Assembly: GCA_012295275.1 (NCBI GenBank) | Contig: CM022674.1 | Coordinates: 8,332,260-8,396,259, forward strand | Source of the DNA: Chrysomallon squamiferum | Taxonomy: Eukaryota > Mollusca > Gastropoda > Neomphalida > Peltospiridae | DNA length: 64,000 nucleotides | Direction of reading: 5' to 3' | Shown here: positions 39,607-52,067 of the stretch, piece by piece | How positions within the stretch are numbered: position 1 is the first letter of the stretch | Layout: each line of letters begins with the position of its first letter | Position numbers and translations under genes: made by a program | Notes under the pieces: model-generated | Database searches by the model: none | Seen by the model: the letters and a program-made list of their open reading frames with translations, nothing else | Told to the model about the DNA's origin: nothing

Positions 39607-40351
39607 GCTACTACTAGTATTATTTTGTTATTAGGCCTACTTTACATGTGGTTTTTGGCAAACTACAGCAGTTAGAGTTACTGTGCAGAGTGAGTCTGCT
39701 GAGAATGACTTCCCTTTAATGGTAGTAATACGTCATCAGCGAGGTATCGTGTGCTGTGCGGTTACCCTAGTTACAGATTACTTGTACGTTAATAATAATA
39801 ATAATAATAATAATTTGTGAGGTAAATGTGTGATAAGGATAAGATTATTAACAAATTACGGACTGAAATCCAACCACCCTTCATTAATTAAAAGTTTTAT
39901 TCAAATATATATTTAGGCTTTAGATAAGACTTCAGTATAGATCTAAGACTATGTATCATATAAAGTCATAAATATTTAGGTGAGGCAGAAATTCATGTAT
40001 ATTCTACTGAAGTCAGAGGCACTGAAACTATGAAACTGTAATTTTTTTCAATAAGAACATTAAATTTCATTGATTACTGTTATTACAAGCACCATAATTT
40101 TGCATAATAATGTACACAAATTTGAAATTAATTTAACAATCTGGCCACCCACATGTTTGAAGAAACTTCTTTTTTCTTTTTTTTTTTTTTTTCCCCGTGA
40201 CTGGTGGCACCCAGGGCAATTGCCATACATGCCATAACCTGGATACGCCCCTGCCCCTCGGTATACCTCAGTTCTAACCCAGATAGTCCGCCTAACTACC
40301 ACGTGTTTCTGGCAGGGTGTTTCCAAAACTTCCAACATATTTCATTTTCAT
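37896..40351 (-). CDS. Small unrecognised three-exon gene, about 108 residues, one frame break
   Basis: Exons at 40351-40300 (uncertain), 38893-38795 and 38070-37896 join in phase 1 at both junctions. The second exon is fully open and reads ALATVVFGATQPYLEDLKHL and then SEFSSSKAVK. The third reads APAVYSRDIKPFQLIRKK, then after one missing base near 38003 DLKTYPVQPETIPWPVRIHC and PPPNTPPIYLQ before TGA. The proposed first exon begins MKMKYVGSFGNTLPETR; an alternative frame over the same DNA also ends at a good donor, so the start is tentative. The Pro-rich tail and small size are unlike any family I can name with confidence. The hAT element lies 3' of the gene, and a repeat fragment sits just inside intron 1. 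Could be a pseudogene or carry an assembly error. Confidence 0.45.
38140..38790. other. Intron 2 of the small minus-strand gene
   Basis: AT-rich with TTTA repeats (38180-38225), a poly-A tract (38287-38303) and a short (AG)n run (38582-38600). No further exon seen. Confidence 0.4.
38900..40145. other. Intron 1 of the small minus-strand gene
   Basis: Contains (TTA)n at about 39553-39606, (AAT)n at 39790-39813 and AT-rich sequence. No additional exon supported. Confidence 0.4.
40147..40253 (-). repeat. DNA-transposon end fragment
   Basis: On the minus strand it begins CAGGGGCGTATCCAGGTTAT and ends in a poly-A-rich tract. CAGGGGCGTATCCAG-type termini are common on interspersed animal DNA elements. 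The other terminus and a target duplication are not evident, so the family is unassigned. The conceptual protein PGYGMYGNCPGCH is a translation artefact of this repeat. Confidence 0.5.
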
Positions 40352-40399
40352 CCATGTCGGAAATTCCACCTTTCATGCGTGCGCTCTCGTGGTACTAGA

Positions 40400-42336
40400 C
40401 GCCTTAATTGTTAATTGTGAGTCATCGTGAAAATTGAGCAATATGATAGTTGAAACAAAAAGTATATTTGTTGTATTCCTTGTACTTTTCCAAATCAGCT
40501 GAATAAAAGAAAATTGTTTTAACTGAGCCTAAAAGTTTTGTTAAATTTTATTTTATGAGAAGATCCGATACAGGCGGTGTAGATGTTCGTCAAGACAGAT
40601 TCGCAACATACGCCGAACTCTGTTGAGCTTATTTTGTCCGTTAAAAACAAATGTAAAGATAATTTAAGAACTGGCCGACGGAACGGAAAACAACAACAAA
40701 AGAAAACAACAGATACTGCTACACAGAAAGATGAAAGCCAGATTGTTATTAATAATACTGAATAAATGTTTTCTTTTCATAAATAGTTGCAATATATATG
40801 AATAATTTCAAAATATATTACTTTTATATATTCATTTTTATCATTTAATTTTTGCCTTCGTTTCATACCATGTTTGCAGGGGAATGGAGTGTATAAATTC
40901 CCTCCCATACTCATCATGAAAAAAAATTAATTACAAAGTATTTTCCTGTATTCATTGTAATGTTTACTATTACTGGAGTCCAGACTTGGTGAAACAGCAA
41001 ATTCTTGAATAACCTTATCCATCCATTATAATTTTTAATTCTTTGCATTCCAGTCATACAATAAGGTAAAAAGAAATTACATTTACATACTACATGATAT
41101 TTAAACTTTTTGTGTTACACAGGAAAACATTCCAGCCTGTGTTGTGGGGTACCAAAGATTGCGATATCTGTTTCTCTAAGATCATATGAAAACTGACAAA
41201 ATTACTACGTATTAGTGTCATTCATCAGTATCAGGACAGTGAAAACAGCAGCCTCGTACACAGGACCACAGACTCGGAGAAAGGAGAGGTTTTCGTTGTT
41301 TTTATTATTATTATGACCGGAACCATAAAAGGCTTCACTTTGATAAAATTTAATGATGAAACGATATAAACTTTATTTTAGTGTTGATGGAAAATAAAAC
41401 GTTGTCATTGATTTATTTATTTATTTTATTTTATTTTGTTCTATTCTATTCTATTCTATTCTATTCTATTTATTTATTTATTTTATTTTTATTTATTTTT
41501 CACGTCACTGGAATCGGTATTCGTTAGAACTGTCTTCGTTTCACTGAAGTTTGTAACAGTGTCAAAACTACTTTTTTCTTTTCCTTCATTTTTTTTTATT
41601 ACACACTGTCTTGGGATTTATAATCACATACAAAATGTAAATTAGTCCTTCGATGCTAAATATAGAAAGGATCTAATTTTCACATTAAATAATACATTTG
41701 CGGTTCCCGACTTTTCGGTATGATCTGATTTTTCCCATCCGCATTAATTACTCTGTAGGTGGTCTCACGGCAAATATCATCAATATTTGATATTTAAAAG
41801 TATTCAAGGATGTGAAAAGCATATGTTAAGCCTGATAAGCATGTAACACGAAATTCATCACATTAGGGTAATGTCATCCCTAACATTCAAATGTATATAT
41901 CGTAAATATTTAGTTGTATACTGAAGCACTCAGGTAAAATGTACACTAGAAATTATTCCTGAGAATGCACCTTGATACTGTGGTAATCACAAAGCAACAT
42001 TCAAAAAATAAAGGAAGAGTCGAAAAGAAACTAATGAAACCTAAAATTACTGCAAATAATCAAATTTGAAAATAATAATATAATAAAAACAAATTCTTTT
42101 TCTTTTTCTTTCTTTCTTTATTTCTTTCTTTTTTATCAAGTATATGTAAATGTTTTAAATTGGAAGAAAAGACTTAGTACTAATAAACTAAACAATATAT
42201 ATAACAAGATAAATGTAGGCTTATATAAATTATTTCTTCCTTTCCATTCCGGGGTATATTTTATCACAACATCCGTCGTAATTAAACTGGTGAAGCAGGT
42301 TTAATTAAAAACAACTTGGCTACCAATAGATATATA
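40400..42336. other. Gene-free stretch
   Basis: Includes a TTCTA pentanucleotide run (about 41436-41470) and TTTA repeats. No exon supported. Confidence 0.4.
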
Positions 42337-42540
42337 TTATGTATACAAGTAGTCATTATCTGCACAACATACAAAAGGTGCATTACTAATTGGAAGAGTG
42401 GTTTTATCTAGATCGACAACGTGGCTTTGAATTATTGATCGCTGTATGCAGTTTTCGTGATCACTCTGCGGCAGTAATAATAAAAATGACAAAACAAAGA
42501 CTGCATTGGTTACGTGTTGGCTGTTATTCAGAGTATTCAT
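42337..42540 (-). CDS. Possible small secreted peptide, 67 residues
   Basis: A continuous minus-strand frame starting MNTLNNSQHVTNAVFVLSFL has a polar start, a hydrophobic stretch (about residues 10-24) and a helix break at LLPQS, like a signal peptide. The remainder is polar with three cysteines (NC and a CC pair). No homologue is recognised, there is no upstream promoter evidence, and the length is close to chance for this composition. Treat it as a candidate only. Confidence 0.2.
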   Translation of the reverse strand: MNTLNNSQHVTNAVFVLSFLLLLPQSDHENCIQRSIIQSHVVDLDKTTLPISNAPFVCCADNDYLYT

Positions 42541-42960
42541 CTAAATTTAATTTGTATGTTTCGGTGTAGCATCTAACGTACTACAGTGCGTGGACCTACG
42601 CAAAGACTAAGTGCAATGGACGAGAACAAAGAAGATCCGTAGTACATGTATCGACATATTTGATTTCTTTCTTCTGAAGGCACAGGTTTATCAATTTACT
42701 CAAAACAACCGGAAAATAAATTTTAAAAGAACATACATAATAGTAATTAAAATAAATTTTGTGTTTTTTGGTATTCTAACATCTGTGAAAGTGACAACTG
42801 AAGTTGCAGACATATTGATACTATGCGGATCTGTGCGATACGGAAAAGAAAATATCTCTTTTGTATTTGTATTTGGATTTGTTCTCTGTTCGTAGTATGT
42901 AAGTATATTTTAAATTATAAATAGCTGTTAGAATCAATCCCTGTGAAAATCAAGAATGAA

Positions 42961-45815
42961 ATTGGGTCATTCCGTGTCAAATCACCCAAAAAAAAAAGAA
43001 ATTTAAACCCGACCGTCTCAGATTTTTATGAAACTTGGTATACTTGTTGACTGGGATCCCACAGCACCAAATCTGAAATTTTAGCTCAATCAGACCAGTG
43101 GTGTGGGAGATACGGCCCACCGAATTTTGAGATTTTTGCCAAAAATGGGTGTGACCACCAACCTTAGAACCCTCATATCTCAGGAACTACTGGGCCAATC
43201 TTCATAAAATTGGTATTGTTAGAAAGGCAAAATGACAAGGATTCCAAATCTGCCATTTTTGTTTAGTTTGGAAAATATTGGAGTACCTTGACCTTTTGAC
43301 CTTTGCTATGACCTTGAAATTGACCGCGTGGATCACGTGATCTTGAGATGACCTTTATTGAAATTTAATCTCCCACATGTTAACTAAAACATATAAAAGT
43401 TTCCTGGGTGTAATATTTTTTGTTTAGCCACAATATAGATTTAAAAAATGCACATACATGAAAATAACACCTTTTCAGCCATTAACATCTGATTAACTAA
43501 AACCTGAATGATCAATTCTGGATGCTAGGGATCACCTTCTTTCTTGATCATCGAGTAAGACATTGTAGGCCTACATGTATGCATAAAGTTCACATAAATT
43601 TGAGAGAACTAGGTGTTTCTGATGCTTAACCTTCTCACTATGTTTGTTTCAAATGCTCACTGTATCCTTCATTCCCAGACACATTCTACTGTTCTCATCA
43701 CTTTCATAAAATTGGATTATTTCCTCCTTCAATTCATTGTCCTTTCAATGGTAAAGGGTGACAAAATCAAGATTTGCACACGCTCTGGGTAGGATTCAGA
43801 CATTAAGATGTCATTTTAATGTTACTGGAGCTGATGCTAGTTTTTTTCTGTCCTTTCATTCATTTACTGGAATGTGCTAGAGAATGGAGTTTGGCAGGAG
43901 TTTCACCTAAGCTCGACAGAATATAATTCAAATCAAACACCTTTTCTGGGGAAACAACAACCAGCAGTTTGTCTGGCAAGTTATCACCAAATTCTCCCAT
44001 TGTAATACCACCCATACTAAAGCCATCTTCTGCAGGACCTTTGATTTCTGAAGGGTAATCAGACAGTCACAGCACAACTTGTCTCCTGGCACTAGTGTCT
44101 TTGGAGGATTTACTAAGCATTTGTAAGTGCCCATGCTAACAATTCTTAAAGATCTAGTGTGTGCTTGCTCAGGGTGGCGATTAAGGGGATCACAACAGTT
44201 TTTCTGCAATGTTGAAAATTTGATGAAAAGTTCTTGTTCATGATACTCTTGATGTCCCGTGTTTCGATCCCACTTCAAAGAGTGAGGAGTTCGACTTCCT
44301 CAGTTTTCCATACACATTGCAACAACTCCTTTTTGATATGATGGTGTTGATAACACACATTTTCAGGAGAGTTAAAGCTGCAGTTAGCCCTGGAAGAAAT
44401 AAGGATTTTCAGTATTGGCCTGCACCTTCAATTCAATAGAACAAAGTCAGTGCTTTCCTAAATATTAAATCAAATCCTGAAACCCTTTCAGTAAAGTTAA
44501 GCAGGTCATAAAATGGCAGCAGAGTACATGTGTTATTGCCAAAGGCCCACAAGTCTTGGGCATTTATGTCAATCTTCTCAAGTATAAATCACAGTTTATT
44601 AAGGTGAAGTAGACCTTGTTCATACCCTGTGCCGAAGACTGGGTGTACAAATACATTATGCAGTACATCACTTGATGACGTCTGATTTCAGACTGGGTTG
44701 TACTGTTGTTGACTGAAACCTTGTTCAAAACCAATGGCAAGGCCCACATGACATGATAAAATTACTTAATAGGTTTTATGAAATAAAAATATTGTTTATA
44801 TATCAACATCTGACACTGTGTCCAACTTAAAAAGCTTCAGATTGTCAAAGAAATGCAGATGAAGAAACTTCTTTGTCTTAAACTTCTAATTGCCATGTGC
44901 TCAATGGGGATTGCACCAGGGAATCTAAAGGAGTTCCTGACCTGCCTGAAGTATCACTTCCTGTTAACCCTTTATGATTGTGTAGAACATGTCATGCCAT
45001 TTGGCATCTTTTCATATCCTTCAGGCATTCCTTCAGACATGTCAGGTGGGTTTTAACTCCAAAGATGAGTTTTTAATCTCAGAGAAAATGTACATTGTAA
45101 TGCATTGTATCAATCATCCATGCAGGTATGCATTTATTTAAATCTCTATTATGGCTAAACAAAAAATATTATACCCAGGAAACTTTTATATGTAAACTTT
45201 ATGCATACATGTAGGCCTACAATGTCTTACTCGATGATCAAGAGAGATGGTGATTCCTAGCATCCAGAATTGATCATTCAGGTTTTAGTTAATCAGATGT
45301 TAATGGCTGAAAAGGTGTTATTTTCATGTATGTGCATTTTTTAAATCTATATTGTGGCTAAACAAAAAATATTACACCCAGGAAACTTTTATATGTTTTA
45401 GTTAACATGTGGGAGATTAAATTTCAATAAAGGTCATCTCAAGATCACGTGATCCACGCGGTCAATTTCAAGGTCATAGCAAAGGTCAAAAGGTCAAGGT
45501 ACTCCAATATTTTCCAAACTAAACAAAAATGGCAGATTTGGAATCCTTGTCATTTTGCCTTTCTAACAATACCAATTTTATGAAGATTGGCCCAGTAGTT
45601 CCTGAGATATGAGGGTTCTAAGGTTGGTGGTCACACCCATTTTTGGCAAAAATCTCAAAATTCGGTGGGCCGTATCTCCCACACCACTGGTCTGATTGAG
45701 CTAAAATTTCAGATTTGGTGCTGTGGGATCCCAGTCAACAAGTATACCAAGTTTCATAAAAATCTGAGACGGTCGGGTTTAAACCATTGGGTGATTTGAC
45801 ACGGAATGACCCAAT
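42961..45815 (-). mobile_element. DNA transposon with about 620-bp terminal inverted repeats
   Basis: The left arm 42961-43590 and right arm 45195-45815 are nearly identical inverted copies. The ends read ATTGGGTCATTCCGTGTCAA. Visible differences are an A-rich indel near 42988-43003 and a handful of substitutions near the inner edge. The flanking AATT could be a 4-bp target duplication with ends at GGGTCATTCC, but it is palindromic and so ambiguous. The 1.6-kb core carries a broken minus-strand gene. Superfamily not assigned. Near-identity of the arms suggests recent insertion or arm homogenisation. Confidence 0.93.
43860..44278 (-). pseudogene. Broken transposon-encoded protein fragment with Cys motifs
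   Basis: The frame from 44278 reads KNCCDPLNRH and later KTLVPGDKLCCDCLITLQK, with CC and CxxC pairs suggesting a zinc-binding N-terminal domain. One frame change near 44045 leads to DGFSMGGITMGEFGDNLPDK and LNYILSSLGETPAKLHSL before TGA at 43860. The rest of a transposase is missing, so this is an internally deleted copy. I recall similar Cys-rich proteins of unknown function from repeat-rich invertebrate genomes, but cannot name a family. Confidence 0.6.
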
Positions 45816-46554
45816 TATATATACATTTTAAATATTAACTTAATTAGATGATAAATTACTTTTTCAACATGTGTCCAGAATATAATAAGGACATTCAAAA
45901 TTTAAACCTTCTTTTGTCGTATTAACTTAAAAAACCAACTACAAAAACAAAACAAACACTTACGACATATTAATTTAACAACAACAGATTTGTATGTCAT
46001 AATACAAATAAACACGAATGAACCAATATTATTCATGCTCTAAAAATGAAGTGCTGCATTGCCGATGAGGAGAAATGTAGAAAGTTACAGAAAAAAGGAA
46101 AAGTTGTTTCCGGGTTCCCAGTCTAAACAACAACAAAGTTGACTTATTTCGATTTTTGATGCGTATTAAGTCGCATACAGTGCTTGTATAATGTATTCTA
46201 TATTTGTGCAAACCTGAACGGAAATTAGAAATATTTAGTATCCTAATGAATTTGTACTAAAGAAATTCAAAAGTTAAAAGTAAAACAAACATGTACTCAG
46301 TACTGAAAACAAAATGCAGTGGATGGAATTTATGCTAGAGTGCTGAACATTTAAAAAAAAAAAAAAAAAAAAAAATATTAATAATAACAATAAGAAAATA
46401 ACAACCTTGAAACTAATACTGAAAACAAAATAACCAGCTATTTTCGCTGCCTTGTACAATTAAATCAAAAGAACAATTATTATTTTTTCTATTATATTTT
46501 TCGATCCTTTTAATAGTTTTATTATATATAAAATTATAAATAACAAGAAAGAGA
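45816..46554. other. Region 5' of the phosphatase gene
   Basis: AT-rich with a poly-A tract (46352-46375). No upstream exon or clear promoter element identified. The transposon with long inverted repeats ends about 740 bp before the phosphatase start codon. Confidence 0.4.
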
Positions 46555-49178
46555 ATGCTATCGTATTGCAAATACAAAGGACATAAAACCTTTATGTTAC
46601 TGTGCCGAATGTTTAGTGGTAGATACAACAGAATGAGACTGATAGTTATTTTAATGATATTCACAGTATGTGTCACTGTGTCAATGATTCGTAAGCATAT
46701 TATTTTAATATCTTCTACTTTGTTGTTTATTCTTTCCCTTTTTCTTTCTTTTTTTTTTTTTTTTTTTTTTTTTAGAAGAAAAAAAGGAATGAATATATAA
46801 TTTGGATAAATAATGTAACATAAACATAATTTTATATAAAAACTACTTGAATAGATTTATTTTAATAATGTTTACAATTTATGTAACTGGGTTATCAAGT
46901 GTATATTTCTTAATTTTTACACATAGCAAAAACAAAGCATAAATAGTTTGTAAATGTTTTACATAATTAACCTAGCAGTAGTTTTAATTTGAATAAATTT
47001 TTGTATGCACATTATATATTTAATAAGAAATACATATAACTGTTTAGTTTATTATCTTAAACGTATTTAAGCTTTACCTTCCAAAACATATTTTATCATT
47101 AATTTAAAACACTTACATATTCTTAATAAATATTATATTTGGCAGGCTAAAGTTCTTTTCATAGTATGGCACATCTCCATTTCTATATATATACTAATGA
47201 TTTAAAATTTTCATTAATTTACTTCTGAAGTTTCTTTGATACTTTCAGATAGGTTTTTAAATGATGAATCAATGGAAGGACTTCCTGCAGCATCTCATCT
47301 GCGATACAAACATCATTTCCGTAATATCCCGGTCACATATGCTCCTTGGAAAAAACAGCTGGAGTCTGGAAGCAAGTCCAGGACTAGAAATGAAGTTATT
47401 GAATTTGCAGCTTATGAACATGATAAGCAAAAGTTATCACACATCATTGATGATCCTTTATCTGTTCCAAGAATTAGAGAATATTGCAATCCACCAATTA
47501 CCAATGTCACTGGAGATGAAGGTAGAATTTTTTAATCATTTATGATTTTAATATTAATTTAACAGAAGCAGTTTGATAAATATTATCAGCAAAGGTTTAG
47601 AGCAGAAATTTTATTTCTAAAATTGAATAATTTTTTGAAGAAGTCGGCTATTGACATTGTGAAATAAATGAAACAAACAAAAATATCATCCCTAAAATGC
47701 CAAACTGAAACAAAATAATTATAATTTTATTATATGGTAAGTATATGTTAGAACAAACAGTTTTTCATGTTCAAGGCTTTTATTTGACTTAGGTATTTTT
47801 TTCACAATTCTTTTTAGTATAATGGGTTTTGACCAGAAAAATAAAACTACATTGACTTATTTATTAATTTTTATTATATTTATTAGTATCATTAATATTA
47901 TATTTATTATGACATTCATTAATACGATTATTACTATTGTTCATTATTTCAGGCATTGTGCCTCCAGGCTACAAGCTGCTTCATGTACATGTAGTTACAC
48001 GACATGGAGCTCGGTCTCCCATGTACAGTTTTATAAACCATCATAACCCACCACTGAGCTGTGAATTCAGTCAGCAGATAACCAACAACAACCCAATAAT
48101 CAGAACTTTCATCAACACTATGAAATCAAATGAACATAAACAGAATCAAAACAATCCATTTTATCAGTGGTCATTGTATCCACAACGTAAAGTCTGTGAC
48201 ATGTCACAGCTTATGGCTGCTGGTGCTATGCAACACATGTTAAATGGATTTCATTTCAGGGAGCGATATGTCAAGAAGTGGAAACTGTTTGGAGATTCAT
48301 TCAGTGGTGAACAGATTCATGTAATGAGTACACCATATTCTAGAACCTATCAGAGTAGCATAGCCCTTCTGTACAGCTTTCTACCACAGTTTGATCTGCG
48401 TGAGATTAACATTGAACGTTCTGCCAGCTTGCATTTCTGTGATGAAAGATTTTTCAAGTCGTCTTGCATCTGTCCAGGAGCAAGACAGCTGAAAAAACTT
48501 GCTGATGATGAGGCTTTACATTTCAACAGGAATAACACCAGACTTTTTAAACTGCAGAAACTCATTGGAGAGGTGTATGGACTGAAACCCAACCAACTGC
48601 CAACAATGTGGTCCATGGCTGATGTTTTTATGGCTTATGCTTGTAATAACATTAAACCATTGCCTTGTAATAGTAATAATGGAAAATGTATAAATTCTAA
48701 GATGATGGCAGAGTTATGGGATCTGATAGATGAATATGGGTTGAAATTAGATAATTTGAAGTCATACCAGCATTTCATGCGAGTAACAATGCATCCATTT
48801 CTTGTGAAAGTACTTGATCACATAAATCTGATTATAAAGAACAAAACAAAAGTTAAGTTTTCTCTATTTTCTGGTCATGATACAACGATCACATCATTGT
48901 CTGTAGCTTTAGGAATTCATGATGGAAAATGGCCTCATCTTGCTAGCAGGATTGTGTTTGAGTTGTATTCAGATGAAAAGAGAAAAGATAGATATTATGT
49001 TAAGATTCTATACAATGGGAAAAATGTCACCCCTGATGTTAGGTTTTGTAAAGGACTCACTGTCAGTGGTTTGTGTAAACTGAAATATTTCACACATTTC
49101 GTGAGAAAGGGAAATCTTCAAGAACTAGAAGGGAAAACATATAAGAGGATCTGTCATTTGAATACAGACACATTTTAA
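46555..49178 (+). CDS. PXYLP1: 2-phosphoxylose phosphatase 1-like (histidine acid phosphatase family)
   Basis: Three coding exons, 46555-46690, 47249-47521 and 47953-49178, join in phase 1 at both introns (donors GTAAGC and GTAGAA; acceptors CTTTCAG and ATTTCAG). The uninterrupted frame is 545 codons, 544 residues. Residues about 28-45 are one hydrophobic helix after a short basic N terminus, fitting a type II Golgi membrane anchor. The histidine phosphatase signature RHGARSP is at 153-159, with His154 as the expected nucleophile, and the HD proton-donor motif (SGHDTT) is at 445-446. The C-terminal part (IVFELYSDE, ILYNGKNVTPDVRFC) matches PXYLP1 better than lysosomal or prostatic acid phosphatases. 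Known role of the family: removing the 2-phosphate from xylose in the glycosaminoglycan linkage region. It is longer than the vertebrate enzyme, mainly in the stem (residues 46-136). Start chosen as the first Met of an exon ending at a good donor. Confidence 0.93.
46691..47248 (+). other. Intron 1 of the phosphatase gene
   Basis: GTAAGC...TTTCAG, AT-rich, with a T-rich tract at 46748-46773. No embedded feature seen. Confidence 0.8.
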
Positions 49179-52067
49179 CTAGAATGTGATATTTTCTGTT
49201 AATACAAAATTCAAACATTTGTTATCACAAGAAATAGTTATACTGAGGGGGTGATGACTATTTTCTCAAAGGAAGCAGTGTGCTTAATTATTTTAAAATT
49301 GTAAAGTCCCAGATGTATGGTAGTCATTTAAGTATCAGATAATTACTTGTACCTTTTCTAGAAGCAATGAATTCTTATTTTACATTCTGAAACATAATTA
49401 TTCTGTGACTAGTAATGTATATTTAATGTACTTATTTCATTAACTGTGATATTTAGTTTGGTAGTCATTTAGTTTGTTACCTTATAGTGTTACGCTTTCC
49501 TTTCAGATAACAAAAAAAGAAAAACAGTTAAGAAAAATCAAAACACTGGAAATATTTCACAGCTAATTTCTTTTAAAATAAAATTTATTAAAATCAAAAC
49601 ATCCTTTCAAAAACCACAAACTAACGCCAAAAAAACAAAACAGTAAATACATACAAAAAGTCAAAATTGTAGCCAAAAAATCACCAAACATCAAATTATT
49701 TTCTTCATAACATTCCAGATAAATTTTATGAAAAGATTTCTGACATAATGTGAATTTATATATGTATTTGTTAAGTTTCTGTCAAAATTTTGTTTTTATT
49801 CTAGTTTTGTTTGCTACATTTTCTTTATTATTTAACAAATATTCAAAATATAGATATAAATTTTTTTTAAATAATTTTAGCATTAATGTCTTAAGATTAA
49901 TTTACACAGTATGATAATTTTTAGTGTGTAGATTTTATATGATGTCACACAATATTTATATAGTACAAATAATAATACAACCATTTCACATTTTTTAACT
50001 TATAAGTTTAGCATTTAATTACTTTTTAAATCCCTTAAACACACACATATTTATTTTATTTTATTTTATTTTGTTTTTTGTTATGTTGTAGCATATTCAT
50101 AACATATGTTAAATGTTACAAATCATTATATCATGCAAGATATAAATTATTGAGGAAATGTGGCATATAAGCATCTGGTACCTGTTGATAATAGTAACCA
50201 TGACAACATTTTAATGACATGTATGAGAACACTGTCCTCACCAACCATGAAATGTATTTTTATTTTATAGAAAATATTTTTCAATGAGTCACAATTTTTC
50301 ACTGTTGTAAAGTTTATCTTTGCCTATGAAGCACCTAGAGAAAATATTTGACATTATTTGTAAAATAAATATAAGCCATCAATTAAAATGTACAGTAATT
50401 TACAGTTTTCTCCCCCACCGAAAATACCCTAAAACGAAATGGCTTAGGGGATTATAATAATAATAATCAAAATAATCTGAATGTTTTATTTCATTCATAT
50501 TCAGTTCTCTATTTTTTTTAAACAAAACAAACGTGTCTGTGTGTGCATTTTTAAGAAGGGAATTGAATACAACATAAAAGAGAGCAAAAACAGTACAAAA
50601 ATAAATGTATTAAGGAAAAACAACCAAAATAAAAACAGAAAAAGGTAACCAGCAATAACTACTGGAAATCCAAAATATAGACAGTAATATACAATATGAT
50701 TCATTTTTCATACAATCCTACCTCTTGCCATTTCTTTTGTATTTAGGTCATACTGCTAACATTTCTAAAACTGATTGTGTTTTAAATAATTTTATATTTA
50801 AATAGTTTACAAAAAATTAATATAAATAAATCCAATTTGTTAAAGAAACAACAGTTGCTGTTCAGGATCTGTTTTAATAATACTGAAATGTGTGAGGGAA
50901 ATACTGCCTATGATGGCTGCTCTCTGGATGTCAAGTATTCAAGTAAAGTGATATACCATCAACATTCAGTGTTAATTGTTAAACATGTTTAAAAAATAAA
51001 AATGTAGATTTTTTGTGCTGTTGCTGTTTGTTATACTTTACTGAATTTTATTTCCTTCAGAAAAGATAGTATGAACGGATTAGAAAGTGACCTTGAACAA
51101 CTGAAGAAATTTTAGTTACTTATTTTGTGCTGATATTTCAAAAGTACAACAAACAGAAAAATTCACGAAGTTGTGCTGTGAATAATTTAAGTATATTTTG
51201 TATGTGTCCACTATAGACAAATTATTTGTAAGTTATAAATTATATTCTTTAAACTGCTCTGTTTCAGATATTTTGTACTGAGAGTGACAATGACTCATGT
51301 GCATTGTAGTTAATGAGATATTTCTATTAATTAATGATCAGTTTGTTTATAAAAAATCAGTTTTACACCCCCTCCTTCAGTTAAATCCAGTCATGATTTG
51401 CAAAACAATTTTCAGAAACATACTTAAAATCAGCTAAAAAAATGTTATTACACTAATATCTATTTAAATGTGAAATGAGAAAAAAAGAATGTAAAAAATA
51501 AAGTATTAAGTACCAACAAATTCCAGGTAAATGATATTCCAACATTCCATATTCAAATAAATACAGTATTTAAATAAAAATAAATAAAGTATTTGTCATC
51601 ATAAATAAATTTGATTTAATTTTTATCAAAACATTTATAATAAACATGTATAACTGTGCAGGTGTTAACAGATAGTCACCATCATTAATTCTTCTGCAGA
51701 TAAGTTGTATTCCTGAACATAGTTTCATCACTCACAATGAACATATTTAGTTTTCAGCCACGTAAACTCATAGGTCACGTTCATATCATTGTTATGCTTT
51801 AGTCACAACATTAACACAGTTTTTCATTACATGATAAATCTGGGAAAACTAGTAATTATGAAAACAAATCATGCAATATAACATAAAGAGAAAAATGATG
51901 TACAGATTTAAATAGGATATTTTTTTGGTAATAAAACTTTTCTAAATTTATTAATAATTAACACATCATTATGTTTTACAACCATATATATTAATTCCTG
52001 GATGTGAAAGAACAATTAATTCTTATTAGCAAGACACATCAACAGTATTTTTAGAGTCCACGCCTTT
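49179..52067. other. Tail-to-tail intergenic region between phosphatase and TMC genes
   Basis: AT-rich sequence holding the 3' untranslated regions of both genes. A TTTATT at 51947-51952 (AATAAA on the minus strand), about 115 nt after the TMC stop, is a plausible polyadenylation signal for TMC. Several AATAAA-like motifs follow the phosphatase stop (for example near 49577 and 50365), but I cannot choose between them. No other gene seen. Confidence 0.45.

Noticed and set aside
40060-40338. 92-codon minus-strand frame starting MLEVLETPCQK
   Set aside because: Its second half is a translated transposon end and a poly-A tract. Its first half overlaps the tentative first exon of the small gene in a frame that does not match the next exon's phase.
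48350-48616. 88-codon minus-strand frame
   Set aside because: Antisense of the phosphatase exon.
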